Of a DNA stretch of 64,000 nt, positions 12,701 through 26,632 are shown piece after piece. Positions within the stretch are counted from its first letter, which is position 1; every line of letters begins with the position of its first letter. Position numbers and translations under genes: made by a program. Under the pieces are notes generated by a model. It saw nothing but the letters and a program-made list of their open reading frames with translations. It was not told the origin of the DNA and did not search any database. Source of the stretch: Campylorhamphus procurvoides (taxonomy: Eukaryota > Chordata > Aves > Passeriformes > Dendrocolaptidae); contig WBMV01000852.1 in NCBI GenBank assembly GCA_013396655.1, positions 186,001-250,000 of the forward strand. Direction: 5' to 3'.

Positions 12701-15646
12701 GGAGAAGGGCAGCAACTTGTACAGGGCATGTGGTACTGAGGCCGGGGTGAGGACCAAAGCTCTCAATTATCTACTCTAAGGCTTTAATGTCACCTTTTTG
12801 GTGTGCATGTGATGTTATGAACACACTGCAGCTATCTTGGCCATGGCAAAGTTTTGAAGCATCCTGGGTACAATTGCTGGTAGTTTTTTTGGGAAGCCCT
12901 TCTTTCCCATGAGACATAAGGGTTTTTTTTCTGTGCAATCAAAATTTTACAAGAAAGAAACACATTTTCAGGAAGTTAACTTTCATTTTATTTATTAAAG
13001 AATGGTTTACTTTTTATCCATCAGCCAAATATATTCTTGCTTTCAGTTTACAAAAAGGGGATGAAAACCAAAACTTTAAGTGTTTTCTTTGACACAAAGA
13101 TAATTTATTTCTGCAATTTCACCCAGGAAACCTGGTATGAAATTTGCTTTGTTTTCTCAGCTGCCTGAGCCTATGTTGGGTGTGCAGCATGGGACACACT
13201 GCAGAATCTTTTGCCTGGACAGGTGTTACAGAAGCTTTGTTTCATTTTGGTGGCCAGACAGGTCCTGTATGCTGGGCTGCACAACTCACAGTTGCTCCTG
13301 CCCTCCTCAAGCATTTACCACTGGGATAGGTGCTGTGAAGGCAAAGAAGCCTTGAGGTGCTTTGGGGTACAGGGAGGAGAGGTCAAGCTTTGCAGAAGTA
13401 CATGGAGTAGCTCACCACTGCTGTGAGCTGAATTGTTCAGACACAGATGATCTGGGTCATCTCTTCCAGGCCACTTCTGTTTTTCTATGGGATGAGCTTG
13501 GCAGTCAGTGCTCAAGAAAGAACCTTGGGTGTGTTGGGTCAGGAGCAAGGGGCACTGGCACAGAAAGCCCTGGGAAATCTGCCCTGCTCCCACCTTGGGA
13601 GGTGCTGGAGTTTCTGGCTGTTGTTTGTACTTTAAATTCACCACCAAGTTCACCTCAAAGTAAGTAAATGAGCAGAAAGGCTACAGGAGAGGTTACGTAT
13701 GTGCATTAGTTCCAAGGGACAGACCCGACTCTGTTCTCCCCTTCCCTGTGACCTTACTTTCTCCACTATTCACACCTCTGTCAGCTTCACTATGCAGCAT
13801 TTTGTTTGGAAACTTGAAACTACACAGCACACTGCAGTTAATGGTAATGACATGCAAGCTTGTTTTTTTTTATTATTCTCTATTGCTGCTTAATGACCTA
13901 AACATCTTGAACACTTTTGATAAGTTGACTGAGGTGTATAGATTAAATTCCTGGAGTTTCTGCTGTGAAGGGTTCTTAGCAATGAGTAATGTCCCAGCTA
14001 ATCTGCAGCTCTCCGGGCCTGGGACATGCTGCAGCAACGTGGGGAACCACAGCCCAGCTCACACAGAATTCCTGCTTTATTGATGCTGCTCCAACATCTC
14101 CTCTGCAGCAAATGTCAATGTCAAGCAGAGAAGAAAGGTGATGGGATTGACTTGGACTAAGAGAAGCTCAGTCTGTGTCCCAGCCTGCTCTTTATGGGTG
14201 TCACATGGGACATTCATTACCCAATTTTATCTCACCCTTGGGGTTACTTATTTCTTGAAGGGCAAAGCTTGCTGCTGATTTTCATCTTGAATGACAGTTC
14301 TAATCCAGAGCAACATTACAACTGTTTAGGCATAGTTGTTCAACTTGTACTTTTGCGTCCATCTTTCAAACAAAAATGATGTTAATTATAAGAATACTTT
14401 AGGAATTTACATTTTCAAACAACTCTTTTCCTACTATTTATTATTTTGCCTTTGGAGGATAATGTTTGGAAAATCTGCATTTCCTCCAGGAGCTGTGCTG
14501 GGTGCTGCCTCCCACTGGCTATGGGTTGGATTTGGAAGGCAGGCTCTTGCACAGGGCTCTGTGTTGTGTTGGCCAGGTTAGCTGAGCTGACCTTCACAGC
14601 CCCTGCTCTGCTCAGTGGCTCTCTGGCAGCAACGTGGCAGATGCAAACACAGCTGGAATGCAGAGGCTGAGGGGGATGCTGCTAATGAGGGGTATCAACC
14701 CACATGGTGCCTTGGCACAGGCTAGCAGGCACAGCCCAAACAGTTCTGCTGTTCAGCAAAGGTTTGTGTGATTTGGAAGGGCTAAAGGCACTAAGTGGCT
14801 TTAGTGCAACCCCTAAAAATGCCGCTGTAACATGTGTCTGCTCTTCTGGGCTCTTCAGAGACCTGAGTTTTATATGCATGTGGTACTCCTAAGGCAATTT
14901 ATTGAGGCAGAATGGGCCTGATGGCCCAAGTCCACACTGCAGCATGAGCTGGGCATGGCAGCCCGTGTTTTGAATTACTCACAGAAGTTACGTCTCCAAA
15001 CAGACACTGTCAAACTGTGACTCCAAGAGTGCAAACTCAGCATCTGGGTTGAAAATGTGTCTCTGTAAGAGAAATACGTATCCCCCGTGACTGAGTGTGC
15101 CTCAGTTTCTCCTCTCTCAAGGGCCAGCTCAACTCTCTAGCTGGTGCTGGGACATGCTGCTCTGCCCCTCGTATCCTTGCAGCACCCATCTCCAGCCCTG
15201 GTCTGCTCACCAGGGCCCTCAGGTAGCTGAAACAACCCAATTCATCTTCAGCTTTCCAGCCCAAGCCATTACCCAGACTCAGAGTTCTCTCCCTGCTGAG
15301 CCATTTCTGCTGCAGGTTCTGCTCCACACCAAAACCAATTACCCTTGGCAAATCTGACTGAGAATCCTTCATGTCTCCCAGGCCAAATACAGCAGTAATT
15401 TCCCCTCTCTCCCTCTCCACTGTGCTTGCTCTGTAATTCCCACATCCTCAGAGGCTGCGACTTTCCAAATTCTTACCTTGAGCCTGACAGCAGAGCTGTG
15501 TGTTCTGGGGGGCTCAGAGTGTGAAATACCTGCTCTGAGTGTAGCAGCTGGAGCCTGGGACGTGTTGCTCTACACAATGGTCTGGTTTGTGGTTTCTTTT
15601 AACATGATGTTGCAGCTTAGTGCAAATGCCACAGGTGGGTGATGAC

Positions 15647-15666
15647 TCATTTTGGTACCAAAATGA
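15647..15666. other. Perfect 20-base palindrome
   Basis: TCATTTTGGTACCAAAATGA equals its own reverse complement over all 20 bases, with no spacer. A T-run of about 14 starts eight bases further on. It lies in gene-poor DNA downstream of KCNMB2. No function can be assigned. Confidence 0.8.
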
Positions 15667-18600
15667 CATTTGATTTTTTTTTTTTTTACAATAGAAAGTA
15701 AATGAAAGTGAGAAATGTGTTACTTAAAATTTCAAAGGGAAAATCCTCTCCTGAAGAGATCAAATGCCTTTTTTGTATCTTTTAAGATAAAATGTTATCA
15801 ATACTGTCACAACCCACCACTGGAAATTTTTGGAATAAGAAATACTATTATCTGACACAAAAATATTTTGCTGAAAAATCAGTTGTTCTGCTTCTGTGAG
15901 AAATGTCTGACACCTGTAGAAAGATGTGTTACTAGGAAAGACTTTCAATGGTTGCACATGAGGGCACAGCTGCTTCTGACTTGCCTGAGTGATCCTGGCC
16001 AAAGTGAAGGGTGCAATCCTGCACAAGCAGCGTGTGGAGGTCAGTGTCTGGATTTCAGCTAGTAATTGCCAAAGATTGTGTATGAAGGAGTGGATGCTGC
16101 CTGGTGACGCAGGCTGTGGCCTGAGAGATGTTCATACTCTCCATTTAATGAAATCATCAGTCCTTATACTTTTCCCTAGCTGAATTTGTCAGCTTAAACA
16201 GCTCAATTAAAAGGCCAGCAAAAAGTCCTTAAGGGCACTGCTTTTCATCACTGGTGAGAAGATGAATGCTGTACCAACAGATTGCAGAGATATGACAAAT
16301 AGCATTGCAAATAAACCCTCAAAATTAAAAGGAACGGTAAAATTTCCCAAGAAAATATCTGCATCTTCTCTATGTGTTACCCCAGCTAGGCCTGGCATGA
16401 TGACACAACTCTGTACACCCTGGATCTGCTCCTGATGGTGGGTTGAAATTGCTTCCTTGTGGATCATACAGGGATTTTGTGGTTGTACCCCCTGCAGTTC
16501 CCATCCTGCAGAGATTCCTCCCTGGGCAAAATTGTTCAGAGACCCAACCAGTCTCATGCTCCAGGCTGCAGAGAGGTTTCCTTTTCTTTTCTGATTTTTA
16601 TTGAAAAATCAGTCATAGTTACCACTAAGGCCTGTGCTTACTCGGGTAACTGTAAGGCACGTTCATCTGTGTGTGTCAAGGCTCAGCTGTACTCACATAT
16701 ATAAAACAAGAGCAGAAGATATTCTTGTGCCCAAAGAGCTCGTGGTCTACCAGGGACCTCCTGGATGGACCCCACTGGGCATGGGAAGCCAATGATACTG
16801 GTTACCATGGGAGAGGCAAAAACTTTGCTGGAGGAGAATTTTCACTGACCTATGAAAGAGAGATCCTGGGGCTCCCATGACATTTTGCTGAGTTTATTCT
16901 TTCTGGGCTTCTGCTTCCTCCTTTTTCGAACAGTGCCCTGAAGCACAAAGCCAGCAGCAGGGCTGGGACTGCTGGGGCACCCCAAGCCCCACTGCAATCA
17001 CACATGGAAGGTGAGGCTCAGGGCCAGCTTGAAACCCACAGTCAGGGGGACACAGGAAAGTTTTGAGCTGCTACACAGTCCCCATCTTGACTGTCTCATC
17101 TTCCGTAGAAACATGTAATATTGAGAAGGTATATGTAATCAATTTTTTCAGTTCAAAAAGATTAAGTATTTACAACTTGCATACACTTATTTGCTTCCCA
17201 AGAAACAGGACACAGTGCAAATGTGTTATGCATTGAGGTTGCATTAATTTTTTATATTTCCTGTGCTGGAGACATTCTGGAGACAGTGAGCAGGAACTTT
17301 GCCAGATTCAAACCAAATGTTAAAAAAATTGATGAAGTCACTGAAAACAAGGCCCAGTGAGAAAGTCTGTTCCCCTGTGTCTGCTGTCCATGATGCAGAA
17401 GTCACCAGGGAGAAAAATTTGGAACAACTCAGGTAAGTCAATTAGTTTTGCTTTGTTTCTTCCTGATTGTTGCTTTGCCTTATCATGTTCCACCATATTT
17501 TGCTAGAACATGTTGATGTGCACCAGGGCTGCTTCTTGGTTGACAACTCATGGTAAATCCAGGTGGAAACTCATGACTTATTGTGGGACTTGTCTGGAAA
17601 GAATTGTGTGTGAGAGGATCAGGATTTGCTCTGTCTGTGGGGCTTGTGGGTTTTGACCAGTTTCAACTTTTTCAAGTGCACAAACATCCTAATCTTTGGC
17701 TGGTGTATGGAAAGGCCAGGATGAACTGATGGAACATGGTCTCTGGTGGCTGTAGAGTCTCTGAAAATCAATGGATTTCCATTTTATTTGAGGAATAGCC
17801 AGAGTGAGGGGTTTCAGGCAAAGTCTGTTTGCCAGTCTGATTCTTGTCTATCTGCCTAGCCATGAAACAAGGCATCAGACCTTTCTGGGGAGAGGGGAGG
17901 AATTAGCATGTGGGCTCCCAGAGGAGGGCTGGTGGAAGGGAGCAGCCTCTCTCTCTGGATCCCTCTGGCTGCAGGGTACAGTGGGTGGTTTGGTGACATG
18001 CCATTCAGCTGGCAGCAGTCATCCAAGGCAAAGGGGAAAGTTGAACCCTGATGTCAGGGCACTGCAGGGGGTCTGGTGGAGAGTTCTGTCCTGCAGCACT
18101 TTCCTGGGGTTTATAATACAGTGGGGTTCAAAAAGTAAAATTAAATTGGCCTTGCTTCCCAGGGGTCAGAAATGCCTGAAGGTGATCAATTTAGTGGTGT
18201 CAAAATGTTTCCTTCACGTTGTTTTCAGCAGTAAAATTACCTGCTTGGGCTGTACCCTGCTCAGAGCAGAGCGCAGCATTGCACCAGCCCAGCAGTTTTC
18301 ACTGATGCTTGGCAGTGTTGATCAGGAAAAGGTTCCATAGGATTTTGGGGAAATGAAGGCTCTCCATCAGTCTTCCTTAATTTAATCTTCCCCACCCTCA
18401 CAGACATCACAGCACTGTTCTCCTCTGAAGGACATCAGGCACATCATTCTCTCCCACCCTTCTTCTGACTGTGTGGTGCCATGTCTGTGACCCTACCCTG
18501 GGTACCAGAGCCTCATTGCTAACTTTGCCTGATCCTCTGCTGTGGAAAACCAGCTTAATCTGAGTGTCTGCTGGTGTCCATCGCTGAGCTGGGCTGCTCA

Positions 18601-20402
18601 GAGTTGCATGGCTATCTCTGGGTGGAGCTGCCTCTGACTTTCCCTTCATAGCAGTTCTGCTGGCAGAGCAGCATTTGGCAGGGGTGCAATAAGGGATTGA
18701 GGGCACACATTGAACGACAAGGGTTGAAAAAATATGTTGAAGAACAACTTGTTAAAGGTCATTCATTAGGGTCATAGCCAGGGGTCCTATGGAAAATGGT
18801 ATATCACTATGTAGTTAGAGAGTATCATAATGCATATATACCAGCAGCTCAGCATGGAGACTATTCAGGCAGCTCTATTTCTGGCAATCTGTAACTTTGG
18901 AGTGCTTGTTTTGCAACCTGAATAATGTTCTTTTAAGTATAGAGTTTGGGGTTTTTTTTAGGATGTAATTATAATCTTGTTCTACATAATTTAACAGCAT
19001 CAGGGCAGGAGATTCTTATCCAAGGCTGGAAGTAATTGTCAGGCTAGTACTGAAGAGCCAAGTGACTCGAGGGAAGGACAGGGCTGTGCATTTTCCAGTC
19101 ACAGAGTGGAGAAGAGGACAAGCCCATTCACGGGTGTGCACACACAATCTCTGCAATGGGCAGGATGCCTAGTGAGCTTGGGACACATGAGGGGTAAAGA
19201 TCATCACTAAGCTGTCTGCACCACAGATGTAGAAGAAAGAAAGTGACATTTGGGACTTAATGTCACATCCATGGTGACATGCCCAGGATGAACTACTACC
19301 TTCTGTCCTGCTCTTGCTGTGAAGTGTGGAAGCTTTGAGGGTTATCTCAGGCATGGGGCAGCAGAATTTGGGAGCTGGGAATGTGGTTCAGCTCTGCAGA
19401 GGTGTTACTGGCTATTGACTGCATGAGAGGACCCTGGGTGCTCCTTACTGTCCCCTCTGGGAACCTCGAGTCATCTGTGGTGATGGGTCCATAGCAAGCT
19501 GATGGTGGTGATGGCCAGCACCAAACTCAAAGGGCTGCTGACACCAAAGCCTCCTTGCTCAAGCATCTGAGTTTGGGTTAGTGCTGATCTGGTTCACACA
19601 GCTCTGAGGATGGGAAGTAGATGGCATTTTGGCTTTGCTTCTCCTGCTTTCCTGCATGTGTTGATCAGCATGGCCAAATTCTCTGGAGAGAGGCCAGAAA
19701 GGGTGGAAGGGGACTATTGAAAGGTACAAGGGAACAACCAATTTCTTAGATCATTAATTTGCTATTTGCAGCCAAAATGTTGTTGGCTCAAGATGGACTA
19801 CCAGAGATAGCAGTGGAAATCTGGGACTGCAGATGTTTTCTCTTCTTAAGGTGACTGCTGAGAAGCAGAGTTAATGGCAGGACACTGGAAAACTAGGAGC
19901 AGTGAGTGTCTCCCAAATTCCTGTGCACAAACCATGTCTACAGAGCCATGGGCACTCCAATCAGGCACCATATGCTGTTGGGGCAGGAACACGTGAAGCT
20001 GCCTGGTCTCCCTTGTGCCCCTCTGCAATGTGGGTTGCAGTCCCTCACTTCTGGCTCCTGTCTCAAGATTAACCTTCTAGTTGAAGTTATCGTGTAAAGC
20101 CTCCTGGTTTTGGCAGGAGAGGACCTGAATTCCTTCTAATGCCAGTTCTAATTGTGGTGCTTCTTATCATGGGGAAAGCCTCATGGATAACTCTGCCAAC
20201 TCTGCTTTTGTGTCTTCCATAGGATGCTTTGAGTTAAAAGAATGAAAAATGGAGTGTGGTGGAGTATGAGCAGAAAATCAGGTTTTTAAATGAGGTTAAT
20301 AAAATTCTTCATTCACAGCCAACTCCATCACTGTTTCTGACTTGACTCCTGTTCATTTGACAAGACCTGTACTTGGAGCACTTGCTTACCAGGTGCTGGG
20401 AT

Positions 20403-20475
20403 GTCCAACCCCCTGCTCAAGCAGGGTCCCCTATAGCACATTACTTGATATTGTGTCCAGATGGCTTTTGAATGC
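20403..20475 (-). repeat. CR1 LINE fragment, reverse orientation
   Basis: Plus-strand text CCCCTGCTCAAGCAGGGTCC, then CTATAGCA, then GTGTCCAGATGGCTTTTGAA matches the reverse complement of the 3' part of CR1 (the segment ending in a Leu-rich tail and the 'cctgcttgagcagggg' word). Only about 70 bases are recognisable. The edges are uncertain. Confidence 0.6.
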
Positions 20476-23400
20476 TTTGGTTTTAGTACTGAATACTCAA
20501 AATTTTTGGCATCTGGTTCAGCGGGACTCGTAAGCAGCTACTCCTTGGGAAGCAGAGATTTGTGAAGGGCTGTGTGTCGTGTCCACAAAATGAACATCTG
20601 AGTGTTCCATTCAAACAGGATGTAACACAGAGTGAGGTCCCTGAATGTCTCATGCCCTGAGAAACCCTTTTGTGGGAGCAGAGTATCCTCATTTCTGCTG
20701 AGCAGAGCAGAACATCTCATTTACTCATATTTGCTGTTTGCTGTTCCTGCTCATTCCTGGTGGCTGTTTAATAGAAACCTTGGACTAGTGGCACTTGCCC
20801 ATGGCAGTTTGCATGCTATGAAATAACTTGCTTTGTGGCAGGTTTGCTGGCCTGTTTCATGATCTGGTGGGAGAAAATGTCTAATACTTGGAGGCTGAGA
20901 CCCAGCAACTCCTGGGCAGGGTTGGGACCCAGTGTGTGCTGGGGAGGAAAGAGGATGGCCAGCACGGGGACTGTGCTGCTGCAGGTGCAAACTCACTTTC
21001 CCAATGTCTTTGAGCATATGGCGAAGTGGTGCTGGGAAAATGGCAAGTAATTACACCCAGACTCCCTCTGTGTCAGGTTCTGCAGCCTCTGCAGTGTTCA
21101 CAACCTCCCGTTGCATTGTTCAGCTGTCTTGCTGTATTAATGGCTTTGAACTCTTGCTTGTAAGGGGAATGATTAAGGTGTTGCTGCTTAGTCATCAGAC
21201 TTTACTTCCTACTTAATGTGTGATGAATATAACGGATGGTGTGTGGTGACTGAAGCCGTAAGTGCTTTCCATGTGTAAGGGTTTCAAGGTGCTCTTCCTT
21301 TTTGCCTACTTGATTTTGGGTTCTGAGCTGCTTGGCATGTGTATGGGATTAAAAATGAAAATCGTCAACATATGCTGCAAACTGAAAAACCTGAAAAAAA
21401 AAAGAAGTCTGGGTTGATAAAATGAATTAGGTGGGATAGTGGTAGATCACCCTAGGTTCAGATTTTGTTTGTATATTTTACCAAATTTTGAAAAAAATGG
21501 TATACCAGAAATGGTGTCTTCAAAAATGAAGCTAGTTTTGGGTATAATGAATGGCAAAAACAGTGTTTCAGCAGTTTTCAAACATTTTCTTTTCGTGAAA
21601 TGTATTGAGAATTGAGGACACTCCTGAACAAAAAAAGTCATACATTTTTGCAACCTATTGCAGTGGCTGATCCTGCTGGGCTGTACTGGAGTGGATGCAC
21701 ATGAATTTATATGTTGCCTTAAACCTGACCTGCCTGACTGTCTCTGCAGATGTTTCCAACTCTCACTTGCTTTCCTTGAACTTCCAAAGCTAAAAAACCT
21801 TTTCTGTGTGTTGGATGAGAAAGGTGATTCCCCATCACTCTCGTGTGTTTTATGAGTCATTTGCTGAACTTCTGCCTGGAAATGGCCATGTTTCAGCAGA
21901 GCCTTTACAGCATTTTAGAATAAGAGTCTCTTACCCTCTATATTACAATAAAATCACTAGGCAATGAAACTCACTGAATTCTCACCTAAATAAATGTAGT
22001 TCAGTTAAAAATAAATACTCACTTACCAGCTCTTTCTATTAAAGTGGAGAACTATAAAAAGTACCCAGGCTGTATGGAGTGCTCTGCCAAAGTTAACACA
22101 TTTTTTTTCAGTGTTTGGAGAAATTTGATTCATTTAAAAAATCCTGGTGGCAATTTACCTGTCAGCATTGCTGGCTTTCTTTAAAAAAATGATATCAGAA
22201 GGATGTAGAAGTCCTCTGTATGAAATTAGGTTTATTTTGCATTCAACAGCAGCAGGTTAGGAACAAAAAGAGACTTGTTGGGGCACTGTCACACGGCCAG
22301 AGGCAGGGCAAAATTTGCCAGGCAGTGAGGACAGCACCCACCCCTCCTGGTTCTTAAATGGGACTTACCAATTCACAAAAGAGGACATAGCTTGGGACAC
22401 CCAAGTCTTGATGGGCCAAGAGCTGTGGTGGCCACACTCCTGGGGCTAACGGGGCATGGAATCACCTCACCTGGGGGTTCTGCCTGCAGGGTCCTCCCTA
22501 ATTTACAACAACTCAGATAATTAAATCACTTGGCCTGACTGCTCCATTTTGTGTAAATAAATAAATAAAAATTAAGGTGGCTTAATTTAAAATGCACATG
22601 TGTATGTGCACATGAACAGCTCTGTGAAGCAGCAGCAGCATCTTCTGCAGAGATGCCTCTGCACCAGAGGAGCTGGTGTGTGGTGGCTGCTGCCCAACCC
22701 AGGTTATGAAAAATGCTCCTTTCCTCCTTCCTAGTGCCTCCTAATTCACTAGTTCTTATACCCTTTGAGGTAGGTGCTGTGCTTTGATTTACTCATAGTG
22801 TTGATCCCTGAGATGAGGATCACCCACATGAGTCTGGCTGGGGTTGCTGCTGGTTATGTCCATGTGATGCATTCTGCACTTCACCTATGGAAGAGAAAAA
22901 GGAAAGGATGGAAGCACCTTACTTAGAAAAGAAAGAAAAAGGTTCAAAACATTCAGTGAACTGAGCTATGGCTGATAGTTTTGTTTTGTGTTGGTGGAAG
23001 TATTATACTTATTTTTCAAGTTTTTCTAATAAAAAAACCCTCCCACACTGCTAGATTTTAAAAGGCAACACCAACTCTTACTGAAAAATGGGAACATCTT
23101 GTTTTCAAAACACTGAAACAGAATAATTGCTGTTTATCCCTGCTTTTCACTCTTTCCTGCACAACAAAAACCATTTGGCAAAGCTTGTATCCAGTTGTGA
23201 GATGTTTGGGCACACCACAAGCTGTGCGTGGTTTTCTTCTGCAAAATTGAGTGCTGGGAAGCGACAAGTGTGCAGTGGAGCAGAAAAGTGAGGGTTTTTT
23301 CCCAGATCTTTGATGGATGATGAGCAGTACAGCACCTAATGGAAAACTGATGCTACTGTGCTCAGATGCTGAGTCTATGGAAAAATTGCATTCCTGCAAA

Positions 23401-25676
23401 GATATTGGTTCAATCCCCTTGAATGGCTGCAGCAAGGTTAATAAGGGCATGACTGTGTGAGAAGAGAAATTAGCTGAACAATTTTTAACGTGGTATTACC
23501 TTGAAATTGTCATTCTCTTTAGAGGTCATACTAGTACAGTTGTACTGCTCTAAGGTCACAGCTTATAGTCAAAAAAGTGCAGGAATCTTCTTGGACCAGG
23601 TTTGCACCAGCCATTTATTTCTCAGCAGCTTCTTTCATTGAACTCTTCTCTGGCTGGTGATGATGATGGAGATGAAGAGGCAAAGCCTGCAGCATCCCCA
23701 GCCTTGTCTCTGGACTTTGGGACTTCACTCTATTCAGGTGGGAAATAACTGCCTTTGTGTCTTCTCCAGATGTTTGGGCTCTTCTGTTTCTTGAGCCCTT
23801 TCTCCTTCCTGTATTTACCCCAATTCACACTGGAGATATGTACACTTCTGCTCTGGAAACATTTTGTGAGATAAAGTGTTATCTCTTCAATTAGGAGAAC
23901 TAAATCAAAATAAATTCTCTGTTGCCCTAGCTTGTGACGTTTAGTAAATCTGCTGTAAGGTGCCAAGTTTCAGAGCATTACAGCAGGAATGTTCACACTT
24001 CAGCTTCAGATTTAGATGTTCTAGAATAGAAATAAGGCTTGACACAAATAATCTAATTAAGAAAATAACAACCAGTAAGAGGCCATGTGAATTTGGTACG
24101 TGGAATACTTAGGCATACCATAAATTCCACAAGGGTGCCTGTTAAAGGCTTCTGATGCCTGTGAATACTGCACAATCTTTTTCATATTGCACCTCTCCAT
24201 TCTGGGGTTTTCCAGCACAGGTTGTTCCCTGCTGTCCCAAATGCCCAGCTGGGATATCAGGAGGTGAAATGTTTGTGCTGGGAGGAGTCGGAACCAGTCT
24301 TGGAAACAGGGTAGATTTGCCCAGTTGCTGAATTTCACTACCATGAAGTGTCTCATTCATTTGAGCTGCCTACAGGAACATCAATTCCTTTTGCAGGGGA
24401 TAAACATGACATTAAAATGGAGCAGAGAAGAAAATTGCTCAGGCTAACAGCCTCACTGAAGCACCACCTCTCTTTGGGGCAGCAGGAGTTGTCAAAACTC
24501 ACTTTTGCAATGCTGATGCTTCAGTAGGGGGTTAACTGTGCCAGGGATCAGACGGATAATTCCCTTCAAAATTATTGTTTTACCTCACTCTCTCCAATTA
24601 CTTGAGTTGTTTTGGTATCCCACAGATCTCTCCCTTAATGTCAACAAAATGATTATAGCCTGCAACAGCGTCAAGATCTTTCACCCACGAGCTCTGCTGA
24701 AATGTTTTATGGCGCGACATGTTGAAAACAGCGTTTGATGTGTAAATGTCAGGAACAATCAGCTTCCCTGTCATAGAACAAAAATGCACAAATAGAGGCA
24801 CCAAAAACGTCACACACACAACTAAAGGGCTGTTTTATGGCAAGGCACGTAAATCACTGTGCAAATGGCCAGCACAGGTGTCGGTGATGGTGTGGAAAAT
24901 CCTCCACACCACAGCTCTATGCTGGCGAGGCCACGCATCATTTCTCATTCAGGAATCACATTGGCAGCATGGTCCTTCCTTTGGCATCGGTGATTGCACT
25001 CTGAGGGTGGGGGCATGAACAGGGGCCACTGAGGAGGACAGCACTGAACACAGATCAAACCTCTGTGCTTGGATAAAAATCAGCTTTACACAGGAGGGAG
25101 GTGCACCCTTGGAGCTACGTGGGCTGTGTAGAAATGGGTCGCAATGTCTCCTTGGCTGCGTGGCCTGGGGAGCCTCACCTGGCTACCCCTTTTCTTGGAG
25201 GATAAGGTTTTGTAGCAATGATGAGCATCTGCAGCCTGAAGCCTGTCACATCAAGGGCACCAGGCAATGAATCCCTCTGTCCCCACATTGATGGTGCCAC
25301 CAAAGCTCCTGCCAGCCCTTTGCCTGTGCAGAAGGCAGTGGGGCACTGCAGCAGCAGGGCTGGGGGCTGCCACCTCCATCTCCCCATCCACCCTGGCACT
25401 GGGGGTGCTGGCAAATGCATGGTTGAATAATGCTTGTTGTCAGTCCACTAAAGACTTTGTGACTCCAGTCCCTTTGATGCTGAGGTTCCCAGGTCCACCG
25501 ACGATGGTTTCTGCAATTCCAACATATTGATCAAAACTTCATTTTTGTAAATGAGCTTTTATGAATTCCCTGCTGCATCAACACTCCTCATTTCTTGGTA
25601 ATTCAAGCTATAGATAACCGTTTGATGAAACAAGCCAGATCTGAAGGCAGAAAATATTGAAATCTAGAAGATTTAA
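20476..25676. other. Intergenic DNA beyond the KCNMB2 3' end
   Basis: No supported gene. A block at about 24.53-24.86 kb contains CpG-bearing, non-repetitive words (for example GGCGCGACATG) unlike its AT-rich surroundings and may be conserved noncoding DNA. The rest shows nothing recognisable. Confidence 0.6.
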
Positions 25677-25691
25677 TTTATTATTTTTATT
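25677..25691 (-). terminator. Paired AATAAA poly(A) signals
   Basis: Two AATAAA hexamers on the minus strand, 25691-25686 and 25682-25677, lie about 1.86 kb past the KCNMB2 stop. The sequence following them on that strand is moderately T/G-rich. This is the first canonical pair found downstream of the gene. AT-rich DNA yields such hexamers by chance. Confidence 0.35.
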
Positions 25692-26601
25692 ACATATTTT
25701 TGGAACCTTCATTATACCTCCACCCCCCAGGAATTTAATTACTTAAGGAAAATTGTACTACTGATTACAAGATTGCAGGTTCATTTTCACGGCTGAGAAC
25801 TCTGGTGGTTTTTTTACAGCTCACGTTACACTTGCATGACTTGTTTTGAAACATCTTGAAATTTTTAATGCTATGTTGCGGAAAGGTACTTACATATATA
25901 TAGATGAAATAGGCAAAATACTTGTTTTGCAGTCCTTTTGAAGGCAAAAATGTTAGTTTCTTAGTTTGAGTAGGCCTGCATATGGTTTCTTTGAGCTATT
26001 GGATAATGAGTTCACAGTGTGCTCCCAGGGTCTGCCTTGCATTTGTCCTTCAGGCTGGGTGCAACGTGAGAAACTGAGAGAAGTGTCTTTATAACACAAG
26101 AAGGGATGCTTTCTATAGGGGAATAAAAATAAATAATGCAGAAATCGTGCCTGAAATTGTACTGGTAAATATACTGTGGTAGATACTTGACAGATAGGAA
26201 AAGTGTAGTCATTTTAGTCAGAATCTCAGTTTTTCCAATAAATCATTGCACCTGGGCCTCGTAAATCATGATTCACATCAACCAGCACTGCATACTGAGT
26301 TAAGGTCAGGAGAGATTTCCATATGTGTTATGATGATTATCTAACAATTCAGTTAAAAGAGCCATAGAATTGGACGAGATTTTTGTCAATTTCCATGTCA
26401 TAGCAACAGAGACCTTTGACTGAAACAGCATCATGAATATTGGATAAGATCCTGCAGTGCTGCTTCTCCATGTTATGATATTATCCAAGGATGAAGGTTA
26501 TAAATACATGAGTTGTACTGTTCATTTTCCAGTGGGTAAAAACAAAGAAAAAACCCCATAAACAAGTTCCAATACACAATTAGATATAATATAGCTTTTT
26601 C

Positions 26602-26632
26602 TTTATATATATATATATATCTGTATATATAT
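26602..26632. repeat. AT dinucleotide microsatellite
   Basis: TA repeats at about 26603-26620 and 26624-26632 are separated by CTG. The array lies in the probable KCNMB2 3' UTR. Confidence 0.9.

Larger units (their letters stand above)
5141..20402. other. Gene-poor intergenic DNA
   Basis: No supported gene. Contents that can be named are an A14 run (9758-9771), a T14 run (about 15674-15687), and the perfect palindrome at 15647-15666. The longest frames (137 codons minus strand at 7440-7853, 178 codons plus strand at 17804-18340) have no recognisable domains. In other vertebrates the 3' neighbour of KCNMB2 is, to my recollection, ZMAT3; none of its exons was recognised here. Confidence 0.65.

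Noticed and set aside
15050..15125. MIR-like GTGCCTCAGTTTCTCC motif
   Set aside because: A single short word matches and the expected neighbouring MIR words are missing, so chance is likely.
17804..18340. 178-codon plus-strand open frame in intergenic DNA
   Set aside because: No recognisable motif, signal peptide or membrane segment, and no flanking splice signals that build a gene.
26340..26400. Possible CR1 tail (CATAGAATTGGACGAG word)
   Set aside because: It resembles the reverse CR1 tail for about 15 bases only and lacks the flanking words seen in the accepted copies.
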